Below are positions 1 to 11,522 of a stretch of DNA of 64,000 nucleotides, piece after piece. Source of the DNA: Gavia stellata (taxonomy: Eukaryota > Chordata > Aves > Gaviiformes > Gaviidae); assembly GCF_030936135.1 (NCBI RefSeq), contig NC_082596.1, forward strand, positions 248,001-312,000, written 5' to 3'. The position numbers and the translations under genes are program-made. The notes under the pieces are model-generated. The model saw only the letters and a program-made list of their open reading frames with translations, had not been told where the DNA came from and searched no databases. Within the stretch, counting starts at the first letter, position 1, and each line of letters opens with the position of its first letter.

Positions 1-2381
1 ACAACGCCGCAGCCCCTCGTCCGAGGACGTGCCTTCACGCGGGGGCACGAAGACCCGCCGGGACGCCCGGCCCCGAGCGGACGCCGTGCTGCCTCAAAAG
101 CGTCGGTGGCCACCACCGAGGGTGACACAAGGAGGGTGACAGCGTCCCTTGTCCCTTCCCCTCCTGCTGCACCAGCGCTTCCAGGCCAGGAGGAGCTGCC
201 TGCCCTCGCGTCTGCCTGCCCTCGCGTCTGCCTGAGCAGCCCCACCGTCCCACCCCGTGGCTCCCACCCAGCCCACGGCCAAAAGATGCCTTTGGGGGTT
301 TTCATTTTCCACGGCAGGGGGTTGTGGAGACGTTTGCCATGCTGTCACGTTAAAGCCAACGTGACCCGGTGCTGCTGGTGAAGGTAATCCCTGCTCCCAC
401 CCCAATCCACCCCTTCCCCGTGGCTTAATTAAACCAGAAAATTCTTTATTGCCTTAAAAAAAAACACCACAAAAAAAACACAAGAGAGATTAATTTCAAA
501 GCTGGCTGGGATTAATTTAGGAAATGCACAAGGGTTTACACCAGTTGAAACATTTAGAGACTATTTAAGCTTATGCAATTTGCAACAGAGACAAGGCCCG
601 AGATTAATTTCTAGGGCAGGGAATTACTGCGCACGGAGAACCGCTCCCTCCTCCCATCCCTGACCAGTACGTCTCTCCAGATGCTGCAGAGAGCTACGGC
701 AGCCCGGGTCCGGCAGCTTCGCTGTTTGCTCCACCGCAGACAGACAGCCGAGACCGAGTTGAGCTCCCCCCAGGGCACTGGCAAGGCAGTTTAGCCTTAT
801 TAGCAAGAGAGACTTCCCACCCGGCTCCGTCCCCACGGAAGCGGCGCTGCGCCGGAGCTGGGCAGAACGAGCAGCCCGAGGCGAAGGGGGGCTGCGGCCG
901 CAGGGAAGGAGACTCCCGCGGCAGGGCTGGTGCCCTGAAGCCCCTCGCCTGCTCCCACTGCGCTCCTGTACTCACGTTTTATCCGTGACTCCATCATGCT
1001 CCGTGTTTTCAGCTTCCCCACCAGCAGAAGGCAGTTGACAGCTTCCTCTGTGTCAAACCCGGGGATCCCTGGGGAACCTATTTTTACACGCTGCCTTTAC
1101 CTTCACGGAGAAGACCGTTTGCAGTTCTGATCCGGGTCAGAAAGCCGACGCTGGGCCTGGCGAGGCGGAGGAGATGCTCTACAGCAGCCGTAGGGAAGGA
1201 GAAACACCAGTTCCTTGCAGGCAGATGATCACCTGCCCGAGCTCTGCTTCCCAGAGGCCGGCAGGCAGCAGGCACTGCGCTTCCATCGGTCCCCAGGACC
1301 GTCCCTATAGAGGTCGGAGCTGGAGGGAGCACATCCCGGGTTCCGCTCCCCTCTGCGCCTTCCTTCGTGACCTGCAAACGGGAGGACATTTTACCTCAGC
1401 AGAACAGACTGAGAAAGCTGAACCATCCGACACCGTTTCCCCTCGTGTTATTGCCAGGGATTCGTAACCACGGCCCCTAGATTCGGTGAGACGGCGCCGG
1501 CAGACGAGCCCGAGGCGGGTGCCCTGTTAGCGAGCCCCCGCGCGCTGCAGGAGCTGAGGCCACGCTCTAAATATTTGTCCCAAAAACCACGAAGGAGAGC
1601 GAGGGAGCGCCTGGAAAGGCCGGGAGCCCTCCCCTTGGGGTAGAGTCGTGCTCAACTCCTTTAACTAACCACCGCCAGGCCAGAGAAACGCAAGTTCTCA
1701 GTGAAATAAGATTTGAGGGCCGATATTCAAGACTTCCCCCGCTGCCCCAAGCCCAGCACTGCCTACAAAGCCTTCTCCACCCCGGCCGGGGCAGACAGCC
1801 GGCCCCGAAGGGCCCGTTCCCCGGCCGTGCCGCCTCGCTGCCGCCGGCGGAGACGTCGGCCTTGCCAGGGCACCGCGGCCTTCTACAACCACGCTTGCCT
1901 CCCCTACGGGGCCAGGTCGCGGAGGAGGTGGAGGGGAGGCAGGCGCTGCCCTGGTTTCCCTGGGGAAGAACCGCAGCCGGGGAGGGAATCCCGCGGCCCG
2001 GGGGGGTACGACCCTCCCGGTGTCCCAGCGGTGGGGGCTCCGGCAACGGGCGCTGGAGCTTCACCCCCAGCGGTGGGTCCCCATGGGGAGCCCCCCACTG
2101 CGGTTATTTCCCCCAGGAGTGGGAAGGGGGGCACAGGCAGCTCGCCAAGGGCGGGAAGAGGGGGCACCGGGCCGGGGCACCGGGCCGGGGCACCTACCGC
2201 TCCCCGGTGCCACGGGAGGGGCCTGGCGGGGCTGGGCCCCTGGGCCCCGGAGACCCCCGGGGAGGGCTGGCAGCTCCCCGCCGGCTGGGGAGCGGGAAGC
2301 ACCGGCTCCCCGCGCCGCGCGGGTCCCCCTTACCCGGTCCTGCCCCGGGCCCCCTCCCCGCTCCCCCCGGCCGCACTCACC
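1..2381 (-). other. possible minus-strand transcription unit, unidentified
   Basis: Three weak signs point to a minus-strand gene here. A CpG-rich stretch at about 2380-2560 carries GC boxes and an NRF1-type site, and a clean splice donor (GTGAGT) ends a probable non-coding first exon at 2381. A 93-nt candidate exon at 976-1068 has an acceptor CAG and donor GTGAGT and reads GFDTEEAVNCLLLVGKLKTR and on; I do not recognise it. A minus-strand AATAAA lies at 445-450. In human the gene after HGH1 is MROH1, whose promoter would be expected here, but I cannot match the exon to MROH1. The AT-rich part (about 420-620) may simply be non-coding. No product is proposed. Confidence 0.25.
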
Positions 2382-2541
2382 GCGGGCGCCGCCGGACCGG
2401 GACCCCGCTCGGCCCCCGGCGCGGCTTCCGGGTGCGCCCGCCACGCCCCTTGCCACGCCCCCTTCTTCCGGTCGGCCACGCCCCCTCCTCCTAAATGCCC
2501 CGCCCCGCGGGTGCCCACCGCGCTGTTGGGCGGCGGCCGGC

Positions 2542-2551
2542 GCGCATGCGC
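2542..2551. promoter_or_regulatory. NRF1-type palindromic site
   Basis: GCGCATGCGC core inside a CpG island, next to GC boxes (CCACGCCCC) and a CTTCCGG ETS-like site at about 2460-2490. It would suit a promoter for the possible minus-strand unit to its left. Motif match only. Confidence 0.4.
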
Positions 2552-2555
2552 GCGG

Positions 2556-2651
2556 GCGGGAGCGGTGCCGTTCAGCCCCGCCAGGGGGTGCCGGTGGCGC
2601 GGTACCGCGCCACCGGCACCCCCTGGCGGGGCTGAACGGCACCGCTCCCGC
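2556..2651. repeat. perfect 96-bp palindrome (48-bp arms, no spacer)
   Basis: The two arms are exact reverse complements with the centre at GCGCGGT|ACCGCGC (between 2603 and 2604). Each arm reads outward through CCACCGGCACCCCCTGGCGG and ends in CCGCTCCCGC. Symmetry stops abruptly at both ends. It lies in a CpG island about 270 bp beyond the HGH1 poly(A) signal. It could be a recent inverted duplication, a foldback element, or an assembly artefact. Confidence 0.95.
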
Positions 2652-2728
2652 TCGGCCCCGTGGGGCAGCGTGTCCGCGGGCGCGCGGGGCCGTGGGGCCG
2701 CCCCACGCACCGCCCCACTGCGGAGACC

Positions 2729-2845
2729 GATGGGGACCCCCACCCTGACCCGGCCCCGAGCGCCGTGGGGACCCCCACCTGTCCCTGGGCCCCACAGGGA
2801 CCCCCACCCAGCCCCGAGCCCCATGGGGACCCCCACGCAGGGGTG
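2729..2845. repeat. short minisatellite, about 30-bp unit
   Basis: About four degenerate copies of a unit containing GGGACCCCCACC and CCCCGAGCC. It lies just 3' of HGH1. No coding potential is inferred. Confidence 0.7.
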
Positions 2846-2924
2846 ACCCACACTCCCTCCCGCACCCCCCCGCTCACCCCGACCCTCTCCTGGGGGCCAC
2901 GGAGCGGCTTTGGGCTGGAAACCT

Positions 2925-2930
2925 TTTATT
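2925..2930 (-). terminator. HGH1: HGH1 poly(A) signal
   Basis: AATAAA on the minus strand, 290 bp 3' of the HGH1 stop codon, in an otherwise GC-rich 3' UTR. Confidence 0.75.
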
Positions 2931-3219
2931 TTGCAAGGCACATGGCAGGGGGCCAGCCATGGGGCAGCCCCACGGCGTCGGGCGGGGAGCAGCAGCCCCT
3001 TCCCGAATCTCCCCGGCCGCATTTCAGCCTCATCCCACAGCGGGAGCGGCAGAGGCGGGTGAGGCGAGGGGGAACCCCGCCCCGCAGGACCCCAAATTCG
3101 CCTCACAAGCAGCGGGGAGGAAGGGGGCCAGGCTGCCAACCCCATGGGTTGATCGTCCCCCGGGAGCTGCAGCCTGCGGGCAACCGGGGTGCCTGGGAGA
3201 GGCCGAGCACGGCAGCCCC

Positions 3220-6200
3220 TCACCACGAGGGCTCCTCGGGGCACGGCGTGGCACCCCGCGCCTCTCGCCGCTCCTCTTGCTCCCGCTGCCACCGCTCCTC
3301 CTCCTCCCGATCCAGGCGCCGCAGCTGCTGCTCCACCTCCTCGGGGACCTTCACCTCCAGCAGGTTCTCCATCCCCGGGCCGGGCTCGTCCCCGATCAGC
3401 ACCTTTTCCCAGGAAGGGGAGGAAGGCTCAGGGAGGGGCCCCCCACCCTCCGCTCCCTCGCTCGCTGCAAGGGGCCCCACGACCCAGCGGGGAGCAGAGA
3501 GCCCTCGGAGCAGCTCTGCACCCCAGGACCCGGCTGCCATCCCCCCGGGACCCTCCTCCCCACCTGAATGAGCTTCTCGCAGGCAGCCAGCACGTCGGGC
3601 TCCCGCTCCCAGCGGTGCAGCTCCCGCAGGATCAGGTACGTCCCCTTCTCCCTCACGACGCGCCGGCCGGCCTTGGTGGCGGTGAGCTGCGAAGGAGACG
3701 AAGCAGCAGCGTGGGCAGGGAATCCGGTGCGGCCGGGAGAGCGGCGACGGCAGCCGGCAAGGGACGCCGCGGGGCAGGCCTCGGCCAGCCTCTCTGCTGG
3801 GCTGCCGCCGCCACTCCGGGCGGGATGAGATGCCCCCACGGTGCGAGGGGCTGTCACAGAGCCGCTCTGACCCCAGGAGGGGGCCCTCCAACGTGTGAGG
3901 GGGGCTGGAGAGCCTGCTCACGGCGAGCAGGGAGCTCGCTGGCCTTTCTCACCCACAGAATCACCGTTTGGTTGGGGTGGGAAGGGTCTTCTGGAGGTCC
4001 CCTGCTCCTCGAGCAGGGACACCCAGAGCCGGTTGCCCACATCCAGAGGGATTCCAAGTATCTCCAAGGTTGGAGACTCCACCACCTCCCTGGGCAGCCT
4101 GTGCCAGGCCTCGGTCACCCTCACGGTGAAAAAGTGTTTCCTGATGTTCTGATGGCACCTCCAGTTTGTGCCGGTGGCCTCTGGTCCTGGCACTGGGCGC
4201 CCCTGGCTCCCCGTTACTCCCTCCCTGCAGGTACTTGTAGACGTTGACAAGATTCCCCGGAGCCTTCGCTTCTCCAGGCTGAGCAGTCCCAGCTCCCGCA
4301 GCCTTTCCTCACAGCAGCGACGTTCCAGTCCCTTCACCACCTTGGTGGCCCTTCGCTGGACTCTCCCCACTGTGTCCGTGTCTCTCTTGTACTGGGGAGC
4401 CCAGCGCCGGACCCAGCGCCCCAGGGGTGGCCTCACCAGTGCTGAGCAGAGGGGAAGGATCCTCTCCCTCGTCCCACTGTGACACTCCTCCTCGTGCAGC
4501 CCAGGACGTGCCGAGGGTACGCTCCACCCCATCATCCAGGTGATTAACGAAGATGTTGAACAGGACTGGACACCGTATCAGCCCCTGGGGCTCACCGCTG
4601 GTCACTGGCCACCGACTAGACTTTGAGCCGCTCATCACCACCCTCTGGGCCCGTCCAGTTTTCAATCCACATCACTGCCCGCTCGTCCAGCCCGGACGCC
4701 ATCACTCTTCCATGCGGATCTCCCGGCAGACAGTGCGTTCTGGGGCAGCCCTGAACGCCCTTCTACTCCCAGGAACCCCCCGCCTGGGCTCTCGCCCTCC
4801 GCCCCGCCGCGACTCGCACCAGAGGGACTCACCAGCATGATGGCTTCCAGCAGCATCTTCCGGATGTCAGGTTCTTCCTCTCGCTGCTTGTCCTGGGGCA
4901 GGTACTGCAGGTCCGCGGGCAGCCCTGGGGGAGAGGCAGCCGCAGGGGGAGGCACACGGCCAGCAGCCCCCAGGCACCCATCTCCCGCTCTGACACCCAC
5001 TTACTTTCCATCTCATCCTCAGGAAATTCCTCGGGGCCTGCTAGAGGCAGGAGGAGGAAGGGCAGAATGTCGACCTCCTCACTCAGCAGCCACTCGTGAT
5101 CCTCTGGGGACACAGCCTGGGGTCAGAGGAGCCGCCACAGCCAGGGCGGAAAACACAGCTCAGCCCCCACCCAGCCGCTCACTCACCCACTCCCCCCCAC
5201 CAGTGGAACCAGGGAGAGAATCGGAAGGGCAAAAGCGAGAAAAGCTCGTGGGTCAAGATAAAGGGAGTTCAATAAGCAAAGGGGGAAAAAAACGTAAAAA
5301 AAACCCCCACACGATGCAAAGGCACCGATCACTCAGCACAGACCGATGCTCGCCCTGTCCCCACACAACGGCTGCTTCAGCCCCCTCCCCGTTTTAGAGC
5401 TGACCGGGACGCTGTAAGGTGTGGGACGTCCCTCTGGTCCGTGGGGGTCAGCTGTCCCGGCTGCGTCCCCCCCCCAATCCCCTGCCCACCCCAAGCCTAC
5501 TCGCTGGTGAGAAACGGAGACGGCCTTGACGCTGCGTGAGCACTGCTCAGCGCCGGACAGACCCCGGCCGGCATCGCCTGTGCCGGCTAGACCCCGGCTG
5601 GCATTGCCGGCCCTGGTTTGGTCACCGGTCTAAAGCACAGCACCATGCCGGCTGCTACGAAGAAAGTGAACTCCACCGCGGCCAGAGCCAGCTCCCCCAG
5701 CTCCCGGCGGGCTGGCGGAGCGGGACAGCCGGCTCGCAGCCCAGGGCGAGGGCAGCACGCCCCGGCAGGGCCCGGTGCCGCGGGCTGGGGCAGGGCTCCG
5801 CAGCTCGGCCCGGGGCTCTCACCGTACTCGAAGCAGCAGTTCCTGAGGGCCCCCACGACGCCCCGGCGATGGACGGCGGAGTCCTTGTACTGCGTGAAGG
5901 GCAGCAGCCGCTGCACCGAGCACCTGCGGGAGAGGGACGGTCACGCCGGTACAGAGACACCCCCCCCCAGCCCCGGACACTGCCCCGGCGCGGAGCCGTA
6001 CCGGGAGCGATCGAGGAGCCCGCGGCGGCCCTCGGGCAGCTGGCTGAGGTTGCAGAGGAGCGGGCCGAGCTGAGGCGGCGGCCGGGGCTCGCCGAGCGCC
6101 TGGAGGAGCGGCGCCAGCCCGGGGCCGCGCTCCCGCAGGCCGCGCAGCACCCGCCGCGCCGCGCCGCGCTCCCGGCTGAGGTTGGCCAGCAGCCCGCAGG

Positions 6201-6549
6201 CGGGCCCGCTCGGCAGCAGCCCCAGCAGCGCGGGCAGCGCGGCCAGCAGCGGCCCGCGGGCCGCCGGCTCGGCCGAGACGTTCACCAGGCAGCCCAGGGC
6301 GCGGCGGGCCGCCGGCGGGCAGGGCCCCGCCGCCAGCTCCAGCAGGGCCTCCAGGGCGGCGGGCCGCCCCGCCAGCAGCCGCCGCCCCGCCGCGCTCCCC
6401 GACAGCGCCAGCGCCGCCTCCGCCGCGCCCGCCCGCGCCGCCTCGCCCGCCGCCGGGGCCAGCAGCGCCGCCAGCTCCGCCAGCGCGGCCTCCACCGCCG
6501 CCTCCTCCGCCGCCGCCGCCGCCGCCATCATGGCGGGCGCCTCCAACAT
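3220..6549 (-). CDS. HGH1: HGH1 homolog, eEF2-specific co-chaperone
   Basis: Armadillo-like protein that in yeast and human helps TRiC/CCT and Hsp90 fold eEF2. Six coding exons, read from high to low coordinates: 6549-6002, 5923-5823, 5103-5005, 4924-4833, 3686-3564 and 3402-3220. All have GT-AG junctions and join in one frame of 381 codons plus stop (human about 390 aa). Landmarks are [17 protein letters not shown] in exon 1, [15 protein letters not shown] in exon 2, [20 protein letters not shown] in exon 3, [20 protein letters not shown] in exon 4, [18 protein letters not shown] in exon 5 and [17 protein letters not shown] in exon 6. The C-terminal tail is charged and probably coiled-coil. 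Exon 1 is extremely GC-rich and mostly Ala, Arg, Gly and Leu. A second in-frame ATG pair begins at 6531, so the exact start is uncertain. A CR1 fragment occupies intron 4. Confidence 0.93.
3945..4705 (-). mobile_element. CR1 LINE 3' fragment
   Basis: Reverse-oriented, 5'-truncated CR1. Read on the minus strand it contains the conserved 'GAGAAG...CTCCGGGG' block and ends near the tail (CACAGAATCACC on the plus strand). It lies inside HGH1 intron 4 and is clearly more diverged than the copies at 18.0, 24.6 and 36.8 kb. Confidence 0.85.
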
Positions 6550-6770
6550 GGCGGGCGTCTCCTGGCAACCGGGAGGACGCCTCGTGTTGATGGGCGGGCC
6601 CGGGAGCCAATGAGCGCCGCGCGGGCGGGGCCGCGCCGCGGCTGCGCCAATCTGCTACAGAGCAGCCGCCAAGATGGGGGGGCGTGGCGGAGAAAGGCCT
6701 TCTGGGAATGGAGGTCCTTCCGGCGCCACACGGCCCCGCCCCCTGGCCCTGCGGCGCCGCGGGGTCCTAG
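6531..6770 (-). promoter_or_regulatory. HGH1: HGH1 CpG-island promoter
   Basis: CpG-rich stretch immediately 5' of HGH1. It contains YY1-like motifs: CAACATGGCGGG overlapping the start codon on the opposite strand, and GCCAAGATGG at about 6667-6676. The transcription start cannot be placed from sequence alone. Confidence 0.5.
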
Positions 6771-6775
6771 TGCGG

Positions 6776-7012
6776 GTGGGGAGGGACTCGGGTGTCCCGT
6801 GGGAGGGCGGTGGGGGGGACTCGGGTGTCCCGTGGGAGAGCGGTGGGGGGGATTAGGGTGTCCCGTGGGAGGGCGGTGGGGGGGACTCGGGTGTCCCGTG
6901 GGAGGGCGGTGGGGGGGATTCGGGTGTCCCGTGGGAGGGCGGTAGGGGGGACTCGGGTGTCCCGTGGGAGAGCGGTGGGGGGGATTCGGGTGTCCCGTGG
7001 GACAGCGGTGGG
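6776..7012. repeat. minisatellite, about 32-bp unit, 7 copies
   Basis: Tandem copies of a unit built on GGGTGTCCCGTGGGAGGGCG followed by a G-run and GACTC, with few differences between copies. It lies just upstream of HGH1. The long open frames across it on both strands are repeat artefacts. Confidence 0.9.
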
Positions 7013-7016
7013 GAAG

Positions 7017-7215
7017 GACCCGGTGCTGACCCCGGTGTGACCCCAGTGCCGTTCCGGTGCTGACCCCGGTGTGACCCCAGTGCCGTTCCGGTGCTGACCC
7101 CGGTGTGATCCCGGTGCCGTCCCGGTGCTGACCCCGGTGTGATCCCGGTGCCGTCCTGGTGTGATCCCCGTGTGATGCCAGTGCTGACTCCAGTGCGGTC
7201 CCGGTGCTGACACCG
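7017..7215. repeat. minisatellite, about 33-bp unit, 6 copies
   Basis: Copies of GGTGCTGACCCCGGTGTGAC with CCCAGTGCCGTTCC between them. It abuts the previous array but has a different unit. Confidence 0.88.
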
Positions 7216-8479
7216 GTGCAATCCCGGGGAGGTCCCGGTACGGTCCTGGTCCGGTCCCGGGGATGGCGCTTCCCAGATGGGTTTCTGTTTCTCCGCTCGA
7301 CAAGGCTCTGGCGAAGAAGTGCGGGAGTGCCCTCAGCTGCTCGCCAGGAGCACCCCCGGAGCCCTCCCGGAGCATCCCCGGTACCTTTCCCGGAGCCACG
7401 TTTGCCACCTCTGCCACCGCAACAGCCTCGCGGTATCCTCCGCTCTCTCCAAACCGGGATACTCTTGAACAAACCCCCCCGAATCGGGCTGCTCCTCCCG
7501 CCCCGGGCGAACACCGAACGTCCCCACCCCAGGGTCTTGGTGCAGCTTCAGCTCGGGGACCCCCAGGTCACGCCAAGCGTGGCGGCTGCTCTCGGGCGCC
7601 GGCGCTCTACCCACGCGCTCATGGCAGCAGTTGCGTGCCGGCACTCACCGCCCACCTGAGTGGGCTCAACGCTCAGACCCGAGTGTCCCGACCCGATTCC
7701 AGCTCCTTCTCCCTCCGATGAAGACTTTGGTTTTCCACCCTTGAAGAGCACAAACCATCCCCATCGCCCCGGAGCATGCATGACAGCTAATTGCAATTAC
7801 ACGGCTGCGATTAAGCATCTCCCTTTGTCCCAGCGACGCAGAGGGAGAAGCGTTACTTCCTCCTGCCAGCCCCCACTGGCTTTCCCACGGGATTCTCCTT
7901 CAACCCACCGAGACGTGGCCAAGAGGCCGCTCTCGCGCCCTCCCACGAAACCCACCCGAGCAGGGGCAGGCCCCGGCGCTGCTGTGGGCACCGCGGAGCG
8001 TGGCTCCGACCTTCTCCCATGTGAGCCTCACACCTGGATAGCGCTCCGGGAGGGAGCACAGCTCCGCAGGCCAGCTCCGACAGCCTTAAAGATACGTCGG
8101 GGCTCCCGGGACACCAAAAACCTGCAGCTGGAGAGGCCTGGGGCCAGCGAGCTCAGCTGCCGGTGCTCGGGATGAGATACGCCGGGGTCCATCCTCCGGA
8201 CCACCCGGCTGCCTGCAGGACAGGCAGGGTGTGCGCATCGGCGCTGGGGGTCTTGGCACCCCACCGGCGAGCGCCCGTGAGGCCACGGTGGGCAGAGAGC
8301 GGAGGCACGCGCCCGGCCTGGGGCACCCTGCGGCGGCTCCAGCAACCTGGTGCAAAGCCCACCACCCGCTGCTGCCGAGCCGTGCCGCGCCAGCAGCAAG
8401 ACACGGTCAGCGCATGAACTGCTGCGCATCTCTGGAGGGAGAGCTGAGCATGCGCCTGTGAACAGCCCACGCTGCACAG
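7216..8479. other. intergenic, no gene recognised
   Basis: No recognisable exon on either strand. The 12-bp palindrome TAATTGCAATTA at 7788-7799, in a small AT-rich island within GC-rich DNA, could be a homeodomain-type or conserved non-coding element; this is untested. In human, WDR97 lies in this interval; I see no WD-repeat coding sequence. Confidence 0.5.
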
Positions 8480-8965
8480 ACCCCCCCCAGGAGAAGCCCA
8501 CCATCCCCAAGCCCCCCCAGGAGAAACCCACTGCCCACCAGACCCCCAGAAGAAGCCCACCGCCCACCAGACCCCAGGAGAAGCCCACAAGCCCCGCAGG
8601 AGAAGCCCACCATCCCCAAGCCCCCCAGGAGAAGCCCACTACCCACCAGCCCCCCAGAAGAAGCCCACCGCCCACCAGACCCCCGGAGAAGCCCACAAGC
8701 CCCACAGGAGAAGCCCACCATCCCCAAGCCCCCCAGGAGAAACCCACTGCCCACCAGCCCCCCAGGAGAAGCCCACCGCCCACCAGACCCCAGGAGAAGC
8801 CCACAAGCCCCGCAGGAGAAGCCCACCATCCTCAAGCCCCCCAGGAGAAGCCCACTACCCACCAACCCCCCCGGAGAAGCCCACCGCCCTCAAGCCCCCC
8901 AGAATCCCACCAGCCCCCCCAGGAGAGGCCCACCACCCTGAAGCCCCCCAGGAGAAGCCCACCCA
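8480..8965. repeat. minisatellite, about 29-bp unit with higher order
   Basis: Tandem array of CCCCCCAGGAGAAGCCCACC-type units, with alternating versions (CATCCCCAAG, TGCCCACCAG, CAAGCCCC) that themselves recur every four units or so. An open frame of 218 codons on the plus strand, rich in Pro-Gln-Glu-Lys, exists only because of the repeat. Confidence 0.9.
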
Positions 8966-11505
8966 ACCTGTGCAACCAGCAACCCAGCAGCGAGGTCCTG
9001 CCCTGATCCCGGCTCCCGCCCTTGTCCAGAGGAGCCGTCGATCGCCGGAGACTCCTGTTCTCCCTCCCACACCCCTCGGGGGGACGGGCAGAGCCGCAGC
9101 CCCTGCCCAGGGACTGCTGAGAGCCCCAGAGCCCGGCTCGCCGGCCGTGCCCCGGGGCCCCTGGCCAAGGGGACGCCCATCCCTGTGGTGGGTTTACCGG
9201 GTCGCCTTGACGGCCGCTCACATCAGAGGGGAAACAGGACACAGAAATCAGGCTGGATCGTTGGTCACCAGCCCCGGCCTTGTGGTGGAAGCCCCTGCTC
9301 CTCAGGGACTCGCTAACCGCGGGGTCTCAAAATGAAGTAATTCGGCAACGTGTCTAACTCCGGGAAAAATCCCCTGTTGTGGGTAGTGGGGAGGTGGGTT
9401 TGGAAGGCGCCAGCCACCCGCCGGTCCCTTTGTGCTGGGCTCACCGAAGCCTGGGCTGCTCCCACCCGCTGCCTCCGGATCCATCCCTCTCGGTCTTGAG
9501 CTTGGTCTTGAGCTGGCTAGAGGCACGCTTGAGCTCTGCTAAACTGAAATTCGCCCTGTTTCGGGCTGGGAGAAGAGGAGCCGCCAGCCCCAGCCAGCCC
9601 GTCTCGCCCATGCCGTGCCCGCGTGCCAGTGAAGAAGCTGGCGCAGGCGAGTTTCCAGCAGCAAAGGAACGTTGTCCCTGGGGCAAACGATGGAGAATGA
9701 TGGCTGCACACACAACCGGCACTCGCAGAGAGCCCCGTCATGGACGGAGCTGCCTCGGCTGCCCCGGGCAGCTCGCACGGCCCTGCTCAGGGCTGTCCCC
9801 AGGCTTCGGGGCGTCCTGGAGCTCCCTGTGCTCATTAGAGCGGCTGCGCTGCGTTAGCTACGATCTTCCAAAGCCAAACCTCTGCTCTGCTTCTGCCTGG
9901 CTCTGCTGCTCCGACACGTGGACCACTGGAGTTCGTCGGGAAGGGTTTGTGCCAGGAGGCTGCACCAAACATCCCTTGGGGAAGCCGTGCTCCAAAGGTC
10001 ACCTCAGCTCTTCCAAATGACCCTGGGAGCTGCGTCCTTTCATCTCCCATAAAATTTGTACTGTATGGCAGGTCATCGCCACGCTGCGAAGCTCCCACGC
10101 TCCCTAAACCGCAGCCTGAGCAACGCAGCAGCCACCAATGTGTCTTCCTGCTGCCTGGACTGCAGCGCAGCTCATTAGTGTCTCACTTTAATGAGAGCTT
10201 AAACACCAGTCTTCCTCTCCGCACAGGGCGAGCGCACGGGACAAGCCTCACACCCCACAGCGATGGTCGCCTCGGTTCCTCCCCGGGGGCTCGATCCCGT
10301 AGAAATACATGGCAGTTGGGAGCAGAAAACTTGCCAGAAGTTGTTTAATACCAAAAAAGTGACGTTTGAGGTTCGAGGTATCTGACAACTGGTAGCATGA
10401 GCCTGTCTCCGGCCAGCTGCTCCGATCGTGGCGTTCCCAGTGTGCTGCAGCGTGGCGTGCACCGCAGTCTTCGCCAGAGCCGGGATTTCTGGAGACAATG
10501 CCAGCCGGGAACATCACCATGAACTCTGGCTTAGAGATCTCCTTTGAAATGAAAGCAGCTCGGCCAAAACCTACAAAATATCCAAGTGAAGAGCCGAAAC
10601 CCCCTTAAATCTGATTAAAGAGAGGATAAAGCAGTAACTGGAAGCGAAGATGAGACCAAACGGCTGGAGGACCTCGCTGCTGCCGCTTGGGAGGGGATGG
10701 AGTGGGAATGAACCTCTGAAGGAACGCTGTAAGAAATGAGGCGTTTCTAAACAGTGTTTCTAAAACACCTACAATTAGGTGTTTCTAAGAAGTAAAGGCA
10801 ATGGCTCAGAGGCGTGCTGAGCTCCTCCAGCCCGTGGCCCTTCCCAGGATGCGCTCCAGGGAAGCGCTCCGCCGCAGGGGCCGCACTGGGAGGGTGGGGG
10901 GGGTCCCGCAGCCGGGGCTGATGGTGTTCTGCACCGCACAGAGCCCGCGGCACGAGCCCTGGCACGGCAGAGCCTGCCCTGGTTCAGCCGCAGGGTTTCT
11001 GTGCCAGGAACGGGTGGGCAGAGCTGCGCCATTGCTCTCCTGGGAGAAAAGCCGCCTCCTCGGTCCCGGTGGAGCCCGGTGGGCTCCTGGCCACTCCTTC
11101 TGGGCTCGGAAGGACAGGCAGTGTGGGCTGGGCGCGCTCCCCGGGGAGGGAAAATACCATTTCCGCTGCCATCGCTGCGGTCTTCGTTCGTCGGTGCCTT
11201 CCTAACGGCGTTTGGGAACCAGCACGATGCTGTCGGTCCCACAGTGGTATTTAATAATTTTGTTAATGAAGGAACACGGAGTCCGTTCATTAAATGCAGG
11301 ACGGCGAGCAGGCGGCGCCCAGCCAGCGCCCAGCAGAAGCACCCACAGGGCCAGAAGCTGTGGTGGCGGCAGGAGCCCGGGTCCCGTCAGGACCGAGACC
11401 CCCCCCGTGAGACCCCCCGGTGCGTCCCGCAGCCCCAGTGCCACCCCCTGTGGCTGCGGGAGGGGCTCCCCCCGCGCGGGGTCCCCAGAGAAAGGGGTAG
11501 CGAAT
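8966..11505. other. intergenic, no gene recognised
   Basis: No exon, RNA gene or transposon could be identified. Small features are an inverted CTCATTA...TAATGAG pair at about 10171-10197, and a local repeat of GTGTTTCTA around 10740-10790. Confidence 0.5.
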
Positions 11506-11516
11506 GACAGAAAAAC

Positions 11517-11522
11517 TTTATT
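11517..11522 (-). terminator. MAF1: probable MAF1 poly(A) signal
   Basis: AATAAA on the minus strand, about 1.9 kb 3' of the MAF1 stop. No closer canonical signal was seen between the two. Assignment to MAF1 is by position and strand only. Confidence 0.5.

Noticed and set aside
8350-9006. Plus-strand frame of 218 codons rich in PPQEKPT
   Set aside because: It coincides with a minisatellite and has no start context, splice signals or homolog I know.
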